From: Gracilariopsis chorda
Lineage: Eukaryota; Rhodophyta; Florideophyceae; Gracilariales; Gracilariaceae
Reading direction: 5' to 3'
Assembly (NCBI GenBank): GCA_003194525.1
Contig: NBIV01000383.1
Coordinates: forward strand, 1-50,760
DNA: 50,760 nt
The first letter of the stretch is position 1, and each line of letters opens with the position of its first letter. Shown here piece by piece: positions 33,008-43,601 of the stretch. Both the position numbers and the translations under genes were made by a program. Under the pieces are notes generated by a model. That model made no database searches, was not told the DNA's origin, and was given only the letters and a program-made list of their open reading frames with translations.

Positions 33008-33022
33008 GGTTATGGGCCCAGA
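33008..33022 (+). other. Element G primer-binding site (half tRNA-iMet)
   Basis: GGTTATGGGCCCAGA, complementary to the initiator tRNA-Met anticodon stem-loop, abuts the LTR. This plus-strand case shows the element-sense PBS directly and confirms the minus-strand assignments. Confidence 0.92.
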
Positions 33023-33799
33023 GCGTCGATATTTTGCAGACGTCGCGCTCTTTTGACCTACTTTTCGTTTGATTCATCTTCTTGCGCAGATCGTTTTTGC
33101 CAGTCTTGTGGAAGTATTTGGTGCTGTGGTGAAAGTAGGCAAAGCGTTCAGAGACACCTTCTCTGGTAAGCCGACCTGCGCCTGTTCCGATCCCGGCTCC
33201 ATTGCTTCAGCGCACAAGGAAGACCGCGCTACTTTCCTGCAAGTGTCTAGCAGGGGTTAACTGCTGAACGCTTATCGGGACAGCTACTAACCTCCCTGGG
33301 ACGACACGTACAGATTGTAAAGTCCCTCGTTCTGAAGTGCGCAGAACAGGGTAGGTCAAGAAGAATTTCGTACCTCACCTGGAGAGAGTTACCAGGGTCC
33401 AGGGGTTCAACCCTTAGGGTAGCGGAGGTAGTTTCTCCCGTCAGTGCGCCTGCCTTTACGAAGTTATTTTCATTTCCGAGTTTGCTTCAGAGCTACTCGT
33501 GTGAATACTCCGGGCGTAGAGGACCCGACCTCCGCCTGTGATTCGCGTACCAGATGCCTCTGGACGAGCGTTGAGACTTGGTTACACGGTCTCCGCTGGC
33601 GCCCTCGCTGTTGAGTGTTGAGAATACTCCACTCCAGTATCACCCTCATAGTGTGACATCCACTATCAGTCCAAAGCTGCACCTCTCGAACAGCTCTTTT
33701 GTCAATTCCGATGGCGATTCTAAGCTTCGATTCGCTCACTCTGCTTTATTTCCGTGAATTATTTGTTCCTATTTTGGTTACTCAACTCCTTCTGGAAGC
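33023..33799 (+). other. Element G leader (5' UTR)
   Basis: About 777 bp, homologous to the B leader and nearly the reverse complement of the F leader. The conserved block is at 33411-33452. No gene is visible. Confidence 0.75.
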
Positions 33800-34649
33800 A
33801 TGTCAGACTCCGTAGTTTAGGCAGAACCTTCTGGTGGGAAGATACCGCGCTTCTACGGTAAGCGGGTCCTCTGGCGACACGGTCTACGTGCGGCTTGTCG
33901 AGTTAAAGCTGTCTGGAATGTTGTCATGTCAAGTTCGGAGGAGTAATCCAGTACTATAATGACACAAGCGTCTGGTTCTAGTGCTACCCAGACCCCCTGC
34001 CATATAGTTGCAAAGCGCGAAAAGGCATGTGCAAATCATCATTTGTGCACTTGGCGATACTCCACTGCGTGTAGTTATGGATGTGGATGATGACCCTGGT
34101 CGCATGCTTCAGCTATTTGATGCGCGATATGCATCAAACAGGACGGTTTCTCGTATAGCAGTGCAAACGCATCTATTCAGAATGTCGTATAACGGCCAAA
34201 ACATGTCCGAGTATGTGGACCAGTTTGCCTTTCTGTTCTCGCAGCTGGACCGCACGGGCAAGGATGCCACTATCCCAGAATCTCACATGGCACCCATGCT
34301 TCTGGCATCTATTGACCCCAGCTGCTCATTGGAGTCAACTGCAGCAGCACTTAGGACCAAGGAGATTCCAGAACTCACATGGGACTACGTGGCGACAACC
34401 CTGGTCGTTGAATACAATGCCCGCCAAATGGGTTCAGTCAGTTCTGGTAGACGTCGCAGTCGCAAGAAGAACAGGAACAGGGGTGGTGTCCGTATAAGTG
34501 GACACAGCAAATCATCACATGGTAACGAAAATGATGGTAATGCATCGGACTTAACAACAATTAATACCCCCACTGGTCGTGCATATGCTGCTGGAAGCAG
34601 AAACGGGTACCATTGCACCTTCTGTTAGCGCGATGGGCACAATCAATAA
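33800..34649 (+). pseudogene. Element G gag pseudogene
   Basis: Family B gag beginning at the ATG at 33800 but hitting TAG at codon 7 (33818-33820). It has a small in-frame loss in the N-terminal region (GKR to LWRH), another stop in the SSSEE tract and a frameshift in KACAIIICALG. From 34008 to 34628 the gag frame is open (MDVDDDPGRMLQL, YVDQFAFLFSQLD, basic tract). A TAG at 34625-34627 falls inside the zinc knuckle after CTFC. The tandem array begins at 34650; AATAA (34645-34649) is the likely left target copy. It is non-functional. Confidence 0.87.
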
Positions 34650-35428
34650 TGTTGAAAGTTGAAAGGAAGTTGAGGGGATGGAAGGGAAGTTCGCCAGCTC
34701 TGGCTTGGATTTACTTGGAGGTCCTTCAGGCACATCTTATATACCACTCTAAACTCGAATTGCGCGGGAACACCAACTACAAGTAAAACCTAAACCACTA
34801 AGCAGGGACACTCAGTACTACCATTCATGATCTAACATGACATAGCCAGCTCAGCACAACCTCATTACACCAACGCACACCAACGCACCAATGTTCTGTA
34901 ATAGTTACGTGCATACACATGACCATGACAAGGCACAAATTCACGACTCCAACACACGCCAGCACATGCCAACACATCACGGTAAGTCAACACGTCACGG
35001 TAAGTCGGCACGTAACCTGTGGTGTTAGTGCCATGTCATCATGTGGCAATGCACACAACACCCACGTCATCAATATACCCGTGCATGTGTAAACCTGTTG
35101 ACCATGCATGCGCACCTTACCATTGTACCAACCACTGCTGTACCACTTGTACCAGCTGTCAACCACTTCACCAGTATCCTCTGCACACAACGTACACTGT
35201 GACCACTGTAGTAGCTCGACACGTGGGTGTGTCCAACCGATCCAGTTATGCCATACCACTTGTACGCACCACGTTGCATATGTACATTTGCAGTAGCCAA
35301 TCAGAAGCCAGTTTCACGTTGGGTTCGCGCACACGCGCATATGCGCTTTTGCAGAGGTACCCTCTAAAACAGCCCATGCTCCCTGGAACATTTGGTTTCC
35401 AGTGACAGCACAGGTACTACTGCCAACA
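34650..35428 (-). repeat. Array unit 1 LTR (779 bp, long type)
   Basis: TGTTGAAAG...CTGCCAACA. It contains both copies of TACCACTTGTAC (35141-35152 and 35254-35265), 113 bp apart, whose recombination explains the short LTR type. Confidence 0.92.
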
Positions 35429-35440
35429 CCCCCCCTTTTT
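35429..35440 (-). other. Array unit 1 polypurine tract
   Basis: The minus strand reads AAAAAGGGGGGG before the LTR, about 8 bp after the RNase H stop codon. The other units have a similar AAAGAGGGGGGG tract. Confidence 0.7.
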
Positions 35441-35448
35441 CACTGACT

Positions 35449-37014
35449 TCAAAGGTCTAAGGGGAGCAAGCCACAGTCACCGCGGAACCTTGCCAGCTTA
35501 ACTCGACCGAGCGCTTTCGTCAGCATATCGGCAACCCTGTCTTCCGTGGAACAGTACTGCAACTGGACGGCTTTGTCGCGTAGAGCCTCTCTGGTGAAGT
35601 GAAAGCGAATATCAATGTGCTTAGTACGCTTGTTCACAACTCCATTTCGAGCAAGGTCGATGCAACCTTGGTTGTCCACGTACACAGTTGTGGGCTCAAC
35701 CATTAGCGTCACTGACTCATCCACGTGTAGTCCACTTGCGTTGCCAATGCCACTCCACAGTCGTCTCAGCCAGATTGCCTCCTTCGTCCCACTGCACAGA
35801 CTCACATACTCAGCCTCAGCGCTAGACAATGCAACTACTTCCTGTTGGCGCGAGCTCCAAGACACAGGAGCACCGCACATCATGAACACATACCCACTGG
35901 TGGATTTGCGGTTGGATATATCACCTGCCCAGTCAGAGTCTACGTATCCATACAGCTGAGTATCAGTCGTGGTGCCATAAGTAAGTCCGAGGGAGCGAGT
36001 GCCATTGAGGTAACGCAGAACACGCTTGACCGCTTTCCAATGAGTCTCTCCAGGTTTCTCGACATACTTGGCTAGCTTGGACACTGCAAACAAGATGTCC
36101 GGTCGAGTGCCAACAGAGAGATACATCAGACAACCGATCACCTGGCGATACGGGATGTTCGTCAGAGGCTTTTCTTCCTTAGTGAGGTCAGCACCGGAGT
36201 CCATGGGAGTGTCCATTGGTTTGCACTGCAACATGCCAAAACGTTCTAAGACCTTACGCGTGTATGCAGACTGTGTCAGGTACAGCTGTCTTTTGGATCG
36301 ATCACGATGGATCTCGAACCCAAGTACCATGCGCGCTTCACTGAGATCCTTCATCTGAAAACGTTTTGACAGTTCACGCTTTACGCGATTCATTGTCTCC
36401 ATACTTGGACTCGCAATGAGCAAGTCGTCCACATAAAGAGCAATGATCACAAGCGCTCCCAGTACCTCTCCGGTGTAGACGCACTCGTCTGCGACGTTTG
36501 GCTTCAGACCCATCCAACCAACGAGGAACAAGTACATCTTTGCAAACCACTGCCTTGATGCCTGTCGTAGCCCATAGATGGCTTTGTTGAGAAGGCATAC
36601 CAAGTCCTCGTTCCCAGGTTTGATGAATCCGTCCGGCTCCTCCATGTACACAGTCTCTTCCAGGTCGCCATTCAAGAATGCAGTCTTCACATCCATCTGG
36701 TGCAGATGATAGTCCTGCACTGCTACAATGGACAGAATCATTCTAATGGATGTGAATTTGACCACTGGTGCATACGTCTCGGAGAAGTCTACACCTTCCA
36801 TCTGCAGAAACCCTCGAGCCACCACACGAGCCTTGTACCTCACTGTCGGTTCATCGTTGTCGCCAGCCTCATATTTTTGCACAAATACCCACTTGGATGA
36901 TATCACGTTGCTGTCAGCTGGCCTTGGCACTAACTCCCATTTTTCATGCTCCATCAGAGACTCGTACTCACTGTTCATGGCCTTGGTCCACGCTTTTGAA
37001 TCAGGACGTGACAC
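35449..37014 (-). CDS. Array unit 1 RT-RNase H frame (521 codons) with IN tail upstream
   Basis: An open frame for a complete copia RT (RVT_2) and RNase H. RT has D108 and YVDD at 194-197; RNase H residues are D359/D361, E402, D447 and D468. The frame counted here begins at a GTG codon; the first in-frame ATG is at 36978, and the frame remains open upstream to the shared 1-base deletion near 37275. Beyond it lies the integrase C-terminus (IFIGYTSGSNGYK) in another frame, ending at the LTR of unit 2 at 37443. The natural start codon is lost, so expression would need a fresh promoter or internal initiation. Whether any protein is made is unknown. Confidence 0.72.
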   Translation of the reverse strand: MSRPDSKAWTKAMNSEYESLMEHEKWELVPRPADSNVISSKWVFVQKYEAGDNDEPTVRYKARVVARGFLQMEGVDFSETYAPVVKFTSIRMILSIVAVQDYHLHQMDVKTAFLNGDLEETVYMEEPDGFIKPGNEDLVCLLNKAIYGLRQASRQWFAKMYLFLVGWMGLKPNVADECVYTGEVLGALVIIALYVDDLLIASPSMETMNRVKRELSKRFQMKDLSEARMVLGFEIHRDRSKRQLYLTQSAYTRKVLERFGMLQCKPMDTPMDSGADLTKEEKPLTNIPYRQVIGCLMYLSVGTRPDILFAVSKLAKYVEKPGETHWKAVKRVLRYLNGTRSLGLTYGTTTDTQLYGYVDSDWAGDISNRKSTSGYVFMMCGAPVSWSSRQQEVVALSSAEAEYVSLCSGTKEAIWLRRLWSGIGNASGLHVDESVTLMVEPTTVYVDNQGCIDLARNGVVNKRTKHIDIRFHFTREALRDKAVQLQYCSTEDRVADMLTKALGRVKLARFRGDCGLLPLDL

Positions 37015-37442
37015 CGCATCGGAGTATGAGGATGGGACGTCATCACTGGCAGTGAGTAGGGCAGTTCCGCGCCACCACGAGGTAGGCGCTCTACGCTCAC
37101 GAGTGGATCTCCGAAGTGGTGGTGGATCTGGTACGTCTGGCTCAACTTCTCTCTCAGCTGTGGGCCCATCTTGGCCACTGCCTGAAGCTTCTTCTGGTGG
37201 AGTATCTGGTGCAGCGGGTTCAACTTGGGCAGCATCGGTGGGTTTAGTAGAGGTGGAGGTGATATTTGATTTCGGCGCTCCGAGATGTCGATCTCAGCAT
37301 AGTCGTCATCATCAACGTGGTCAGTACCTTGATCTGAACCACTACATTCGTCAAACTTCACATCTCTCGACAGAACCACCTTCTTCTTTTGCGCATCCCA
37401 CAGTTTATAACCGTTCGATCCAGATGTGTACCCAATAAAGAT
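37015..37442 (-). pseudogene. Array unit 1 integrase C-terminal tail and linker
   Basis: Contains the linker rich in Pro, Ser and Glu and the integrase C-terminal fragment IFIGYTSGSNGYKLWDAQKKK. The two are out of frame because of the shared deletion near 37275. It stops exactly at the LTR terminus. Corresponding tails are 39695-40122, 42488-42915, 45168-45595 and 47849-48276, and, partial, 50529-50760. Confidence 0.82.
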
Positions 37443-38108
37443 TGTTGAAAGTTGAAAGGAAGTTGAGGGGATGGAAGGGAAGTTCGCCAGCTCTGGCTTG
37501 GATTTACTTGGAGGTCCTTCAGGCACATCTTATATACCACTCTAAACTCGAATTGCGCGGGAACACCAACTACAAGTAAAACCTAAACCACTAAGCAGGG
37601 ACACTCAGTACTACCATTCATGATCTAACATGACATAGCCAGCTCAGCACAACCTCATTACACCAACGCACACCAACGCACCAATGTTCTGTAATAGTTA
37701 CGTGCATACACATGACCATGACAAGGCACAAATTCACGACTCCAACACACGCCAGCACATGCCAACACATCACGGTAAGTCAACACGTCACGGTAAGTCG
37801 GCACGTAACCTGTGGTGTTAGTGCCATGTCATCATGTGGCAATGCACACAACACCCACGTCATCAATATACCCGTGCATGTGTAAACCTGTTGACAGTGC
37901 ATGCGCACCTTACCATTGTACCAACCACTGCTGTACCACTTGTACGCACCACGTTGCATATGTACATTTGCAGTAGCCAATCAGAAGCCAGTTTCACGTT
38001 GGGTTCGCGCACACGCGCATATGCGCTTTTGCAGAGGTACCCTCTAAAACAGCCCATGCTCCCCGGAACATTTGGTTTTCAGTGACAGCACAGGTACTAC
38101 TGCCAACA
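37443..38108 (-). repeat. Array unit 2 LTR (666 bp, short type)
   Basis: Ends TGTTGAAAG...CTGCCAACA are intact, but 113 bp between the two TACCACTTGTAC repeats are missing, leaving one repeat at 37934-37945. The deletion is clean and lies in U3. Confidence 0.92.
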
Positions 38109-38128
38109 CCCCCCCTCTTTCACTGACT

Positions 38129-39694
38129 TCAAAGGTCTAAGGGGAGCAAGCCACAGTCACCGCGGAACCTTGCCAGCTTAACTCGACCGAGCGCTTTCGT
38201 CAGCATATCGGCAACCCTGTCTTCCGTGGAACAGTACTGCAACTGGACGGCTTTGTCGCGTAGAGCCTCTCTGGTGAAGTGAAAGCGAATATCAATGTGC
38301 TTAGTACGCTTGTTCACAACTCCATTTCGAGCAAGGTCGATGCAACCTTGGTTGTCCACGTACACAGTTGTGGGCTCAACCATTAGCGTCACTGACTCAT
38401 CCACGTGTAGTCCACGTGCGTTGCCAATGTTACTCCACAGTCGTCTCAGCCAGATTGCCTCCTTCGTCCCACTGCACAGACTCACATACTCAGCCTCAGT
38501 GCTAGACAATGCAACTACTTCCTGTTGGCGCGAGCTCCAAGACACAGGAGCACCGCACATCATGAACACATACCCACTGGTGGACTTGCAGTTGGATATA
38601 TCACCTGCCCAGTCAGAGTCTACGTATCCATACAGCTGAGTATCAGTCGTGGTGCCATAAGTAAGTCCGAGGGAGCGAGTGCCATTGAGGTAACGCAGAA
38701 CACGCTTGACCGCTTTCCAATGAGTCTCTCCAGGTTTCTCGACATACTTGGCTAGCTTGGACACTGCAAACGAGATGTCCGGTCGAGTGCCAACAGAGAG
38801 ATAAATCAGACAACCGATCACCTGGCGATACGGGATGTTCGTCAGAGGCTTTTCTTCCTTAGTGAGGTCAGCACCGGAGTCCATGGGAGTGTCCATTGGT
38901 TTGCACTGCAACATGCCAAAACGTTCTAAGACCTTACGCGTGTATGCAGACTGTGTCAGGTACAGCTGTCTTTTGGATCGATCACGATGGATCTCGAACC
39001 CAAGTACCATGCGCGCTTCACTGAGATCCTTCATCTGAAAACGTTTTGACAGTTCACGCTTTACGCGATTCATTGTCTCCATACTTGGACTCGCAATGAG
39101 CAAGTCGTCCACATAAAGAGCAATGATCACAAGCGCTCCCAGTACCTCTCCGGTGTAGACGCACTCGTCTGCGACGTTTGGCTTCAGACCCATCCAACCA
39201 ACGAGGAACAAGTACATCTTTGCAAACCACTGCCTTGATGCCTGTCGTAGCCCATAGATGGCTTTGTTGAGAAGGCATACCAAGTCCTCGTTCCCAGGTT
39301 TGATGAATCCGTCCGGCTCCTCCATGTACACAGTCTCTTCCAGGTCGCCATTCAAGAATGCAGTCTTCACATCCATCTGGTGCAGATGATAGTCCTGCAC
39401 TGCTACAATGGACAGAATCATTCTAATGGATGTGAATTTGACCACTGGTGCATACGTCTCGGAGAAGTCTACACCTTCTATCTGCAGAAACCCTCGAGCC
39501 ACCACACGAGCCTTGTACCTCACTGTCGGTTCATCGTTGTCGCCAGCCTCATATTTTTGCACAAATACCCACTTGGATGATATCACGTTGCTGTCAGCTG
39601 GCCTTGGCACTAACTCCCATTTGTCATGCTCCATCAGAGACTCGTACTCACTGTTCATGGCCTTGGTCCACGCTTTTGAATCAGGACGTGACAC
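38129..39694 (-). CDS. Array unit 2 RT-RNase H frame
   Basis: A 521-codon open frame with YVDD and all RNase H acidic residues present. It carries variants MEHDKWEL, QIEG, EEPDG, a Cys in place of Arg in SNCKSTSG, and SNIGNARG. As in unit 1 the frame starts without its natural ATG (first ATG 36 bases in). The integrase tail is at 39695-40122. Confidence 0.72.
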   Translation of the reverse strand: MSRPDSKAWTKAMNSEYESLMEHDKWELVPRPADSNVISSKWVFVQKYEAGDNDEPTVRYKARVVARGFLQIEGVDFSETYAPVVKFTSIRMILSIVAVQDYHLHQMDVKTAFLNGDLEETVYMEEPDGFIKPGNEDLVCLLNKAIYGLRQASRQWFAKMYLFLVGWMGLKPNVADECVYTGEVLGALVIIALYVDDLLIASPSMETMNRVKRELSKRFQMKDLSEARMVLGFEIHRDRSKRQLYLTQSAYTRKVLERFGMLQCKPMDTPMDSGADLTKEEKPLTNIPYRQVIGCLIYLSVGTRPDISFAVSKLAKYVEKPGETHWKAVKRVLRYLNGTRSLGLTYGTTTDTQLYGYVDSDWAGDISNCKSTSGYVFMMCGAPVSWSSRQQEVVALSSTEAEYVSLCSGTKEAIWLRRLWSNIGNARGLHVDESVTLMVEPTTVYVDNQGCIDLARNGVVNKRTKHIDIRFHFTREALRDKAVQLQYCSTEDRVADMLTKALGRVKLARFRGDCGLLPLDL

Positions 39695-40122
39695 TGCATC
39701 GGAATATGAGGATGGGACGTCATCACTGGCAGTGAGTAGGGCAGTTCCGCGCCACCACGAGGTAGGCGCTCTACGCTCACGAGTGGATCTCCGAAGTGGT
39801 GGTGGATCTGGTACGTCTGGCTCAACTTCTCTCTCAGCTGTGGGCCCATCTTGGCCACTGCCTGAAGCTTCTTCTGGTGGAGTATCTGGTGCAGCGGGTT
39901 CAACTTGGGCAGCATCGGTGGGTTTAGTAGAGGTGGAGGTGATATTTGATTTCGGCGCTCCGAGATGTCGATCTCAGCATAGTCGTCATCATCAACGTGG
40001 TCAGTACCTTGATCTGAACCACTACATTCGTCAAACCTCACATCTCTCGACAGAACCACCTTCTTCTTTTGCGCATCCCACAGTTTATAACCGTTCGATC
40101 CAGATGTGTACCCAATAAAGAT

Positions 40123-40901
40123 TGTTGAAAGTTGAAAGGAAGTTGAGGGGATGGAAGGGAAGTTCGCCAGCTCTGGCTTGGATTTACTTGGAGGTCCTTC
40201 AGGCACATCTTATATACCACTCTAAACTCGAATTGCGCGGGAACACCAACTACAAGTAAAACCTAAACCACTAAGCAGGGACACTCAGTACTACCATTCA
40301 TGATCTAACATGACATAGCCAGCTCAGCACAACCTCATTACACCAACGCACACCAACGCACCAATGTTCTGTAATAGTTACGTGCATACACATGACCATG
40401 ACAAGGCACAAATTCACGACTCCAACACACGCCAGCACATGCCAACACATCACGGTAAGTCAACACGTCACGGTAAGTCGGCACGTAACCTGTGGTGTTA
40501 GTGCCATGTCATCATGTGGCAATGCACACAACACCCACGTCATCAATATACCCGTGCATGTGTAAACCTGTTGACAGTGCATGCGCACCTTACCATTGTA
40601 CCAACCACTGCTGTACCACTTGTACCAGCTGTCAACCACTTCACCAGTATCCTCTGCACACAACGTACACTGTGACCACTGTAGTAGCTCGACACGTGGG
40701 TGTGTCCAACCGATCCAGTTATGCCATACCACTTGTACGCACCACGTTGCATATGTACATTTGCAGTAGCCAATCAGAAGCCAGTTTCACGTTGGGTTCG
40801 CGCACACGCGCATATGCGCTTTTGCAGAGGTACCCTCTAAAACAGCCCATGCTCCCCGGAACATTTGGTTTTCAGTGACAGCACAGGTACTACTGCCAAC
40901 A
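40123..40901 (-). repeat. Array unit 3 LTR (779 bp, long type)
   Basis: A full-length LTR with the 113-bp segment present, as in unit 1. Like units 1 and 2 it reads CATTCATGATC near the U5 side. Confidence 0.92.
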
Positions 40902-40921
40902 CCCCCCCTCTTTCACTGACT

Positions 40922-42487
40922 TCAAAGGTCTAAGGGGAGCAAGCCACAGTCACCGCGGAACCTTGCCAGCTTAACTCGACCGAGCGCTTTCGTCAGCATA
41001 TCGGCAACCCTGTCTTCCGTGGAACAGTACTGCAACTGGACGGCTTTGTCGCGTAGAGCCTCTCTGGTGAAGTGAAAGCGAATATCAATGTGCTTAGTAC
41101 GCTTGTTCACAACTCCATTTCGAGCAAGGTCGATGCAACCTTGGTTGTCCACGTACACAGTTGTGGGCTCAACCATTAGCGTCACTGACTCATCCACGTG
41201 TAGTCCACTTGCGTTGCCAATGCCACTCCACAGTCGTCTCAGCCAGATCGCTTCCTTCGTCCCACTGCACAGACTCACATACTCAGCCTCAGTGCTAGAC
41301 AATGCAACTACTTCCTGTTGGCGCGAGCTCCAAGACACAGGAGCATCGCACATCATGAACACATACCCACTGGTGGACTTGCAGTTGGATATATCACCTG
41401 CCCAGTCAGAGTCTACGTATCCATACAGCTGAGTATCAGTCGTGGTGCCATAAGTAAGTCCGAGGGAGCGAGTGCCATTGAGGTAACGCAGAACACGCTT
41501 GACCGCTTTCCAATGAGTCTCTCCAGGTTTCTCGACATACTTGGCTAGCTTGGACACTGCAAACGAGATGTCCGGTCGAGTGCCAACAGAGAGATAAATC
41601 AGACAACCGATCACCTGGCGATACGGGATGTTCGTCAGAGGCTTTTCTTCCTTAGTGAGGTCAGCACCGGAGTCCATGGGAGTGTCCATTGGTTTGCAAT
41701 GCAACATGCCAAAACGTTCTAAGACCTTACGCGTGTATGCAGACTGTGTCAGGTACAGCTGTCTTTTGGATCGATCACGATGGATCTCGAACCCAAGTAC
41801 CATGCGCGCTTCACTGAGATCCTTCATCTGAAAACGTTTTGACAGTTCACGCTTTACGCGATTCATTGTCTCCATACTTGGACTCGCAATGAGCAAGTCG
41901 TCCACATAAAGAGCAATGATCACAAGCGATCCCAGTACCTCTCCGGTGTAGACGCACTCGTCTGCGACGTTTGGCTTCAGACCCATCCAACCAACGAGGA
42001 ACAAGTACATCTTTGCAAACCACTGCCTTGATGCCTGTCGTAGCCCATAGATGGCTTTGTTGAGAAGGCATACCAAGTCCTCGTTCCCAGGTTTGATGAA
42101 TCCGTCCGGCTGCTCCATGTACACAGTCTCTTCCAGGTCGCCATTCAAGAATGCAGTCTTCACATCCATCTGGTGCAGATGATAGTCCTGCACTGCTACA
42201 ATGGACAGAATCATTCTAATGGATGTGAATTTGACCACTGGTGCATACGTCTCGGAGAAGTCTACACCTTCCATCTGCAGAAACCCTCGAGCCACCACAC
42301 GAGCCTTGTACCTCACTGTCGGTTCATCGTTGTCGCCAGCCTCATATTTTTGCACAAATACCCACTTGGATGATATCACGTTGCTGTCAGCTGGCCTTGG
42401 CACTAACTCCCATTTTTCATGCTCCATCAGAGACTCGTACTCACTGTTCATGGCCTTGGTCCACGCTTTTGAATCAGGACGTGACAC
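40922..42487 (-). CDS. Array unit 3 RT-RNase H frame
   Basis: A 521-codon open frame with RT and RNase H motifs intact. Variants include MEHEKWEL (shared with unit 1, the other long-LTR unit), EQPDG, GSLVII, FGMLHCK and MMCDAP. The integrase tail is at 42488-42915. Confidence 0.72.
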   Translation of the reverse strand: MSRPDSKAWTKAMNSEYESLMEHEKWELVPRPADSNVISSKWVFVQKYEAGDNDEPTVRYKARVVARGFLQMEGVDFSETYAPVVKFTSIRMILSIVAVQDYHLHQMDVKTAFLNGDLEETVYMEQPDGFIKPGNEDLVCLLNKAIYGLRQASRQWFAKMYLFLVGWMGLKPNVADECVYTGEVLGSLVIIALYVDDLLIASPSMETMNRVKRELSKRFQMKDLSEARMVLGFEIHRDRSKRQLYLTQSAYTRKVLERFGMLHCKPMDTPMDSGADLTKEEKPLTNIPYRQVIGCLIYLSVGTRPDISFAVSKLAKYVEKPGETHWKAVKRVLRYLNGTRSLGLTYGTTTDTQLYGYVDSDWAGDISNCKSTSGYVFMMCDAPVSWSSRQQEVVALSSTEAEYVSLCSGTKEAIWLRRLWSGIGNASGLHVDESVTLMVEPTTVYVDNQGCIDLARNGVVNKRTKHIDIRFHFTREALRDKAVQLQYCSTEDRVADMLTKALGRVKLARFRGDCGLLPLDL

Positions 42488-42915
42488 CGCATCGGAGTAT
42501 GAGGATGGGACGTCATCACTGGCAGTGAGTAGGGCAGTTCCGCGCCACCACGAGGTAGGCGCTCTACGCTCACGAGTGGATCTCCGAAGTGGTGGTGGAT
42601 CTGGTACGTCTGGCTCAACTTCTCTCTCAGCTGTGGGCCCATCTTGGCCACTGCCTGAAGCTTCTTCTGGTGGAGTATCTGGTGCAGCGGGTTCAACTTG
42701 GGCAGCATCGGTGGGTTTAGTAGAGGTGGAGGTGATATTTGATTTCGGCGCTCCAAGATGTCGATCTCAGCATAGTCGTCATCATCAACGTGGTCAGTAC
42801 CTTGATCTGAACCACTACATTCGTCAAACCTCACATCTCTCGACAGAACCACCTTCTTCTTTTGCGCATCCCACAGTTTATAACCGTTCGATCCAGATGT
42901 GTACCCAATAAAGAT

Positions 42916-43581
42916 TGTTGAAAGTTGAAAGGAAGTTGAGGGGATGGAAGGGAAGTTCGCCAGCTCTGGCTTGGATTTACTTGGAGGTCCTTCAGGCACA
43001 TCTTATATACCACTCTAAACTCGAATTGCGCGGGAACACCAACTACAAGTAAAACCTAAACCACTAAGCAGGGACACTCAGTACTACCATTCATCATCTA
43101 ACATGACATAGCCAGCTCAGCACAACCTCATTACACCAACGCACACCAACGCACCAATGTTCTGTAATAGTTACGTGCATACACATGACCATGACAAGGC
43201 ACAAATTCACGACTCCAACACACGCCAGCACATGCCAACACATCACGGTAAGTCAACACGTCACGGTAAGTCGGCACGTAACCTGTGGTGTTAGTGCCAT
43301 GTCATCATGTGGCAATGCACACAACACCCACGTCATCAATATACCCGTGCATGTGTAAACCTGTTGACAGTGCATGCGCACCTTACCATTGTACCAACCA
43401 CTGCTGTACCACTTGTACGCACCACGTTGCATATGTACATTTGCAGTAGCCAATCAGAAGCCAGTTTCACGTTGGGTTCGCGCACACGCGCATATGCGCT
43501 TTTGCAGAGGTACCCTCTAAAACAGCCCATGCTCCCCGGAACATTTGGTTTTCAGTGACAGCACAGGTACTACTGCCAACA
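42916..43581 (-). repeat. Array unit 4 LTR (666 bp, short type)
   Basis: The same 113-bp deletion as unit 2, but CATTCATCATC in place of CATTCATGATC, so it is not a simple copy of unit 2. Confidence 0.92.
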
Positions 43582-43601
43582 CCCCCCCTCTTTCACTGAC
43601 T

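Larger units (their letters stand above)
29267..33799. repeat. Large inverted repeat formed by F and G leaders plus LTRs
   Basis: The F leader, PBS and LTR (29267-30865, minus) and the G LTR, PBS and leader (32191-33799, plus) are close reverse complements of about 1.6 kb, separated by about 1.3 kb holding D2 and E. The arrangement results from opposite-strand insertion of related elements. A read-through transcript could fold into long double-stranded RNA. Confidence 0.7.

Noticed and set aside
36728..37438. A 236-aa plus-strand open frame repeated in the array
   Set aside because: It is an antisense shadow of the RT and linker coding region in the same DNA.
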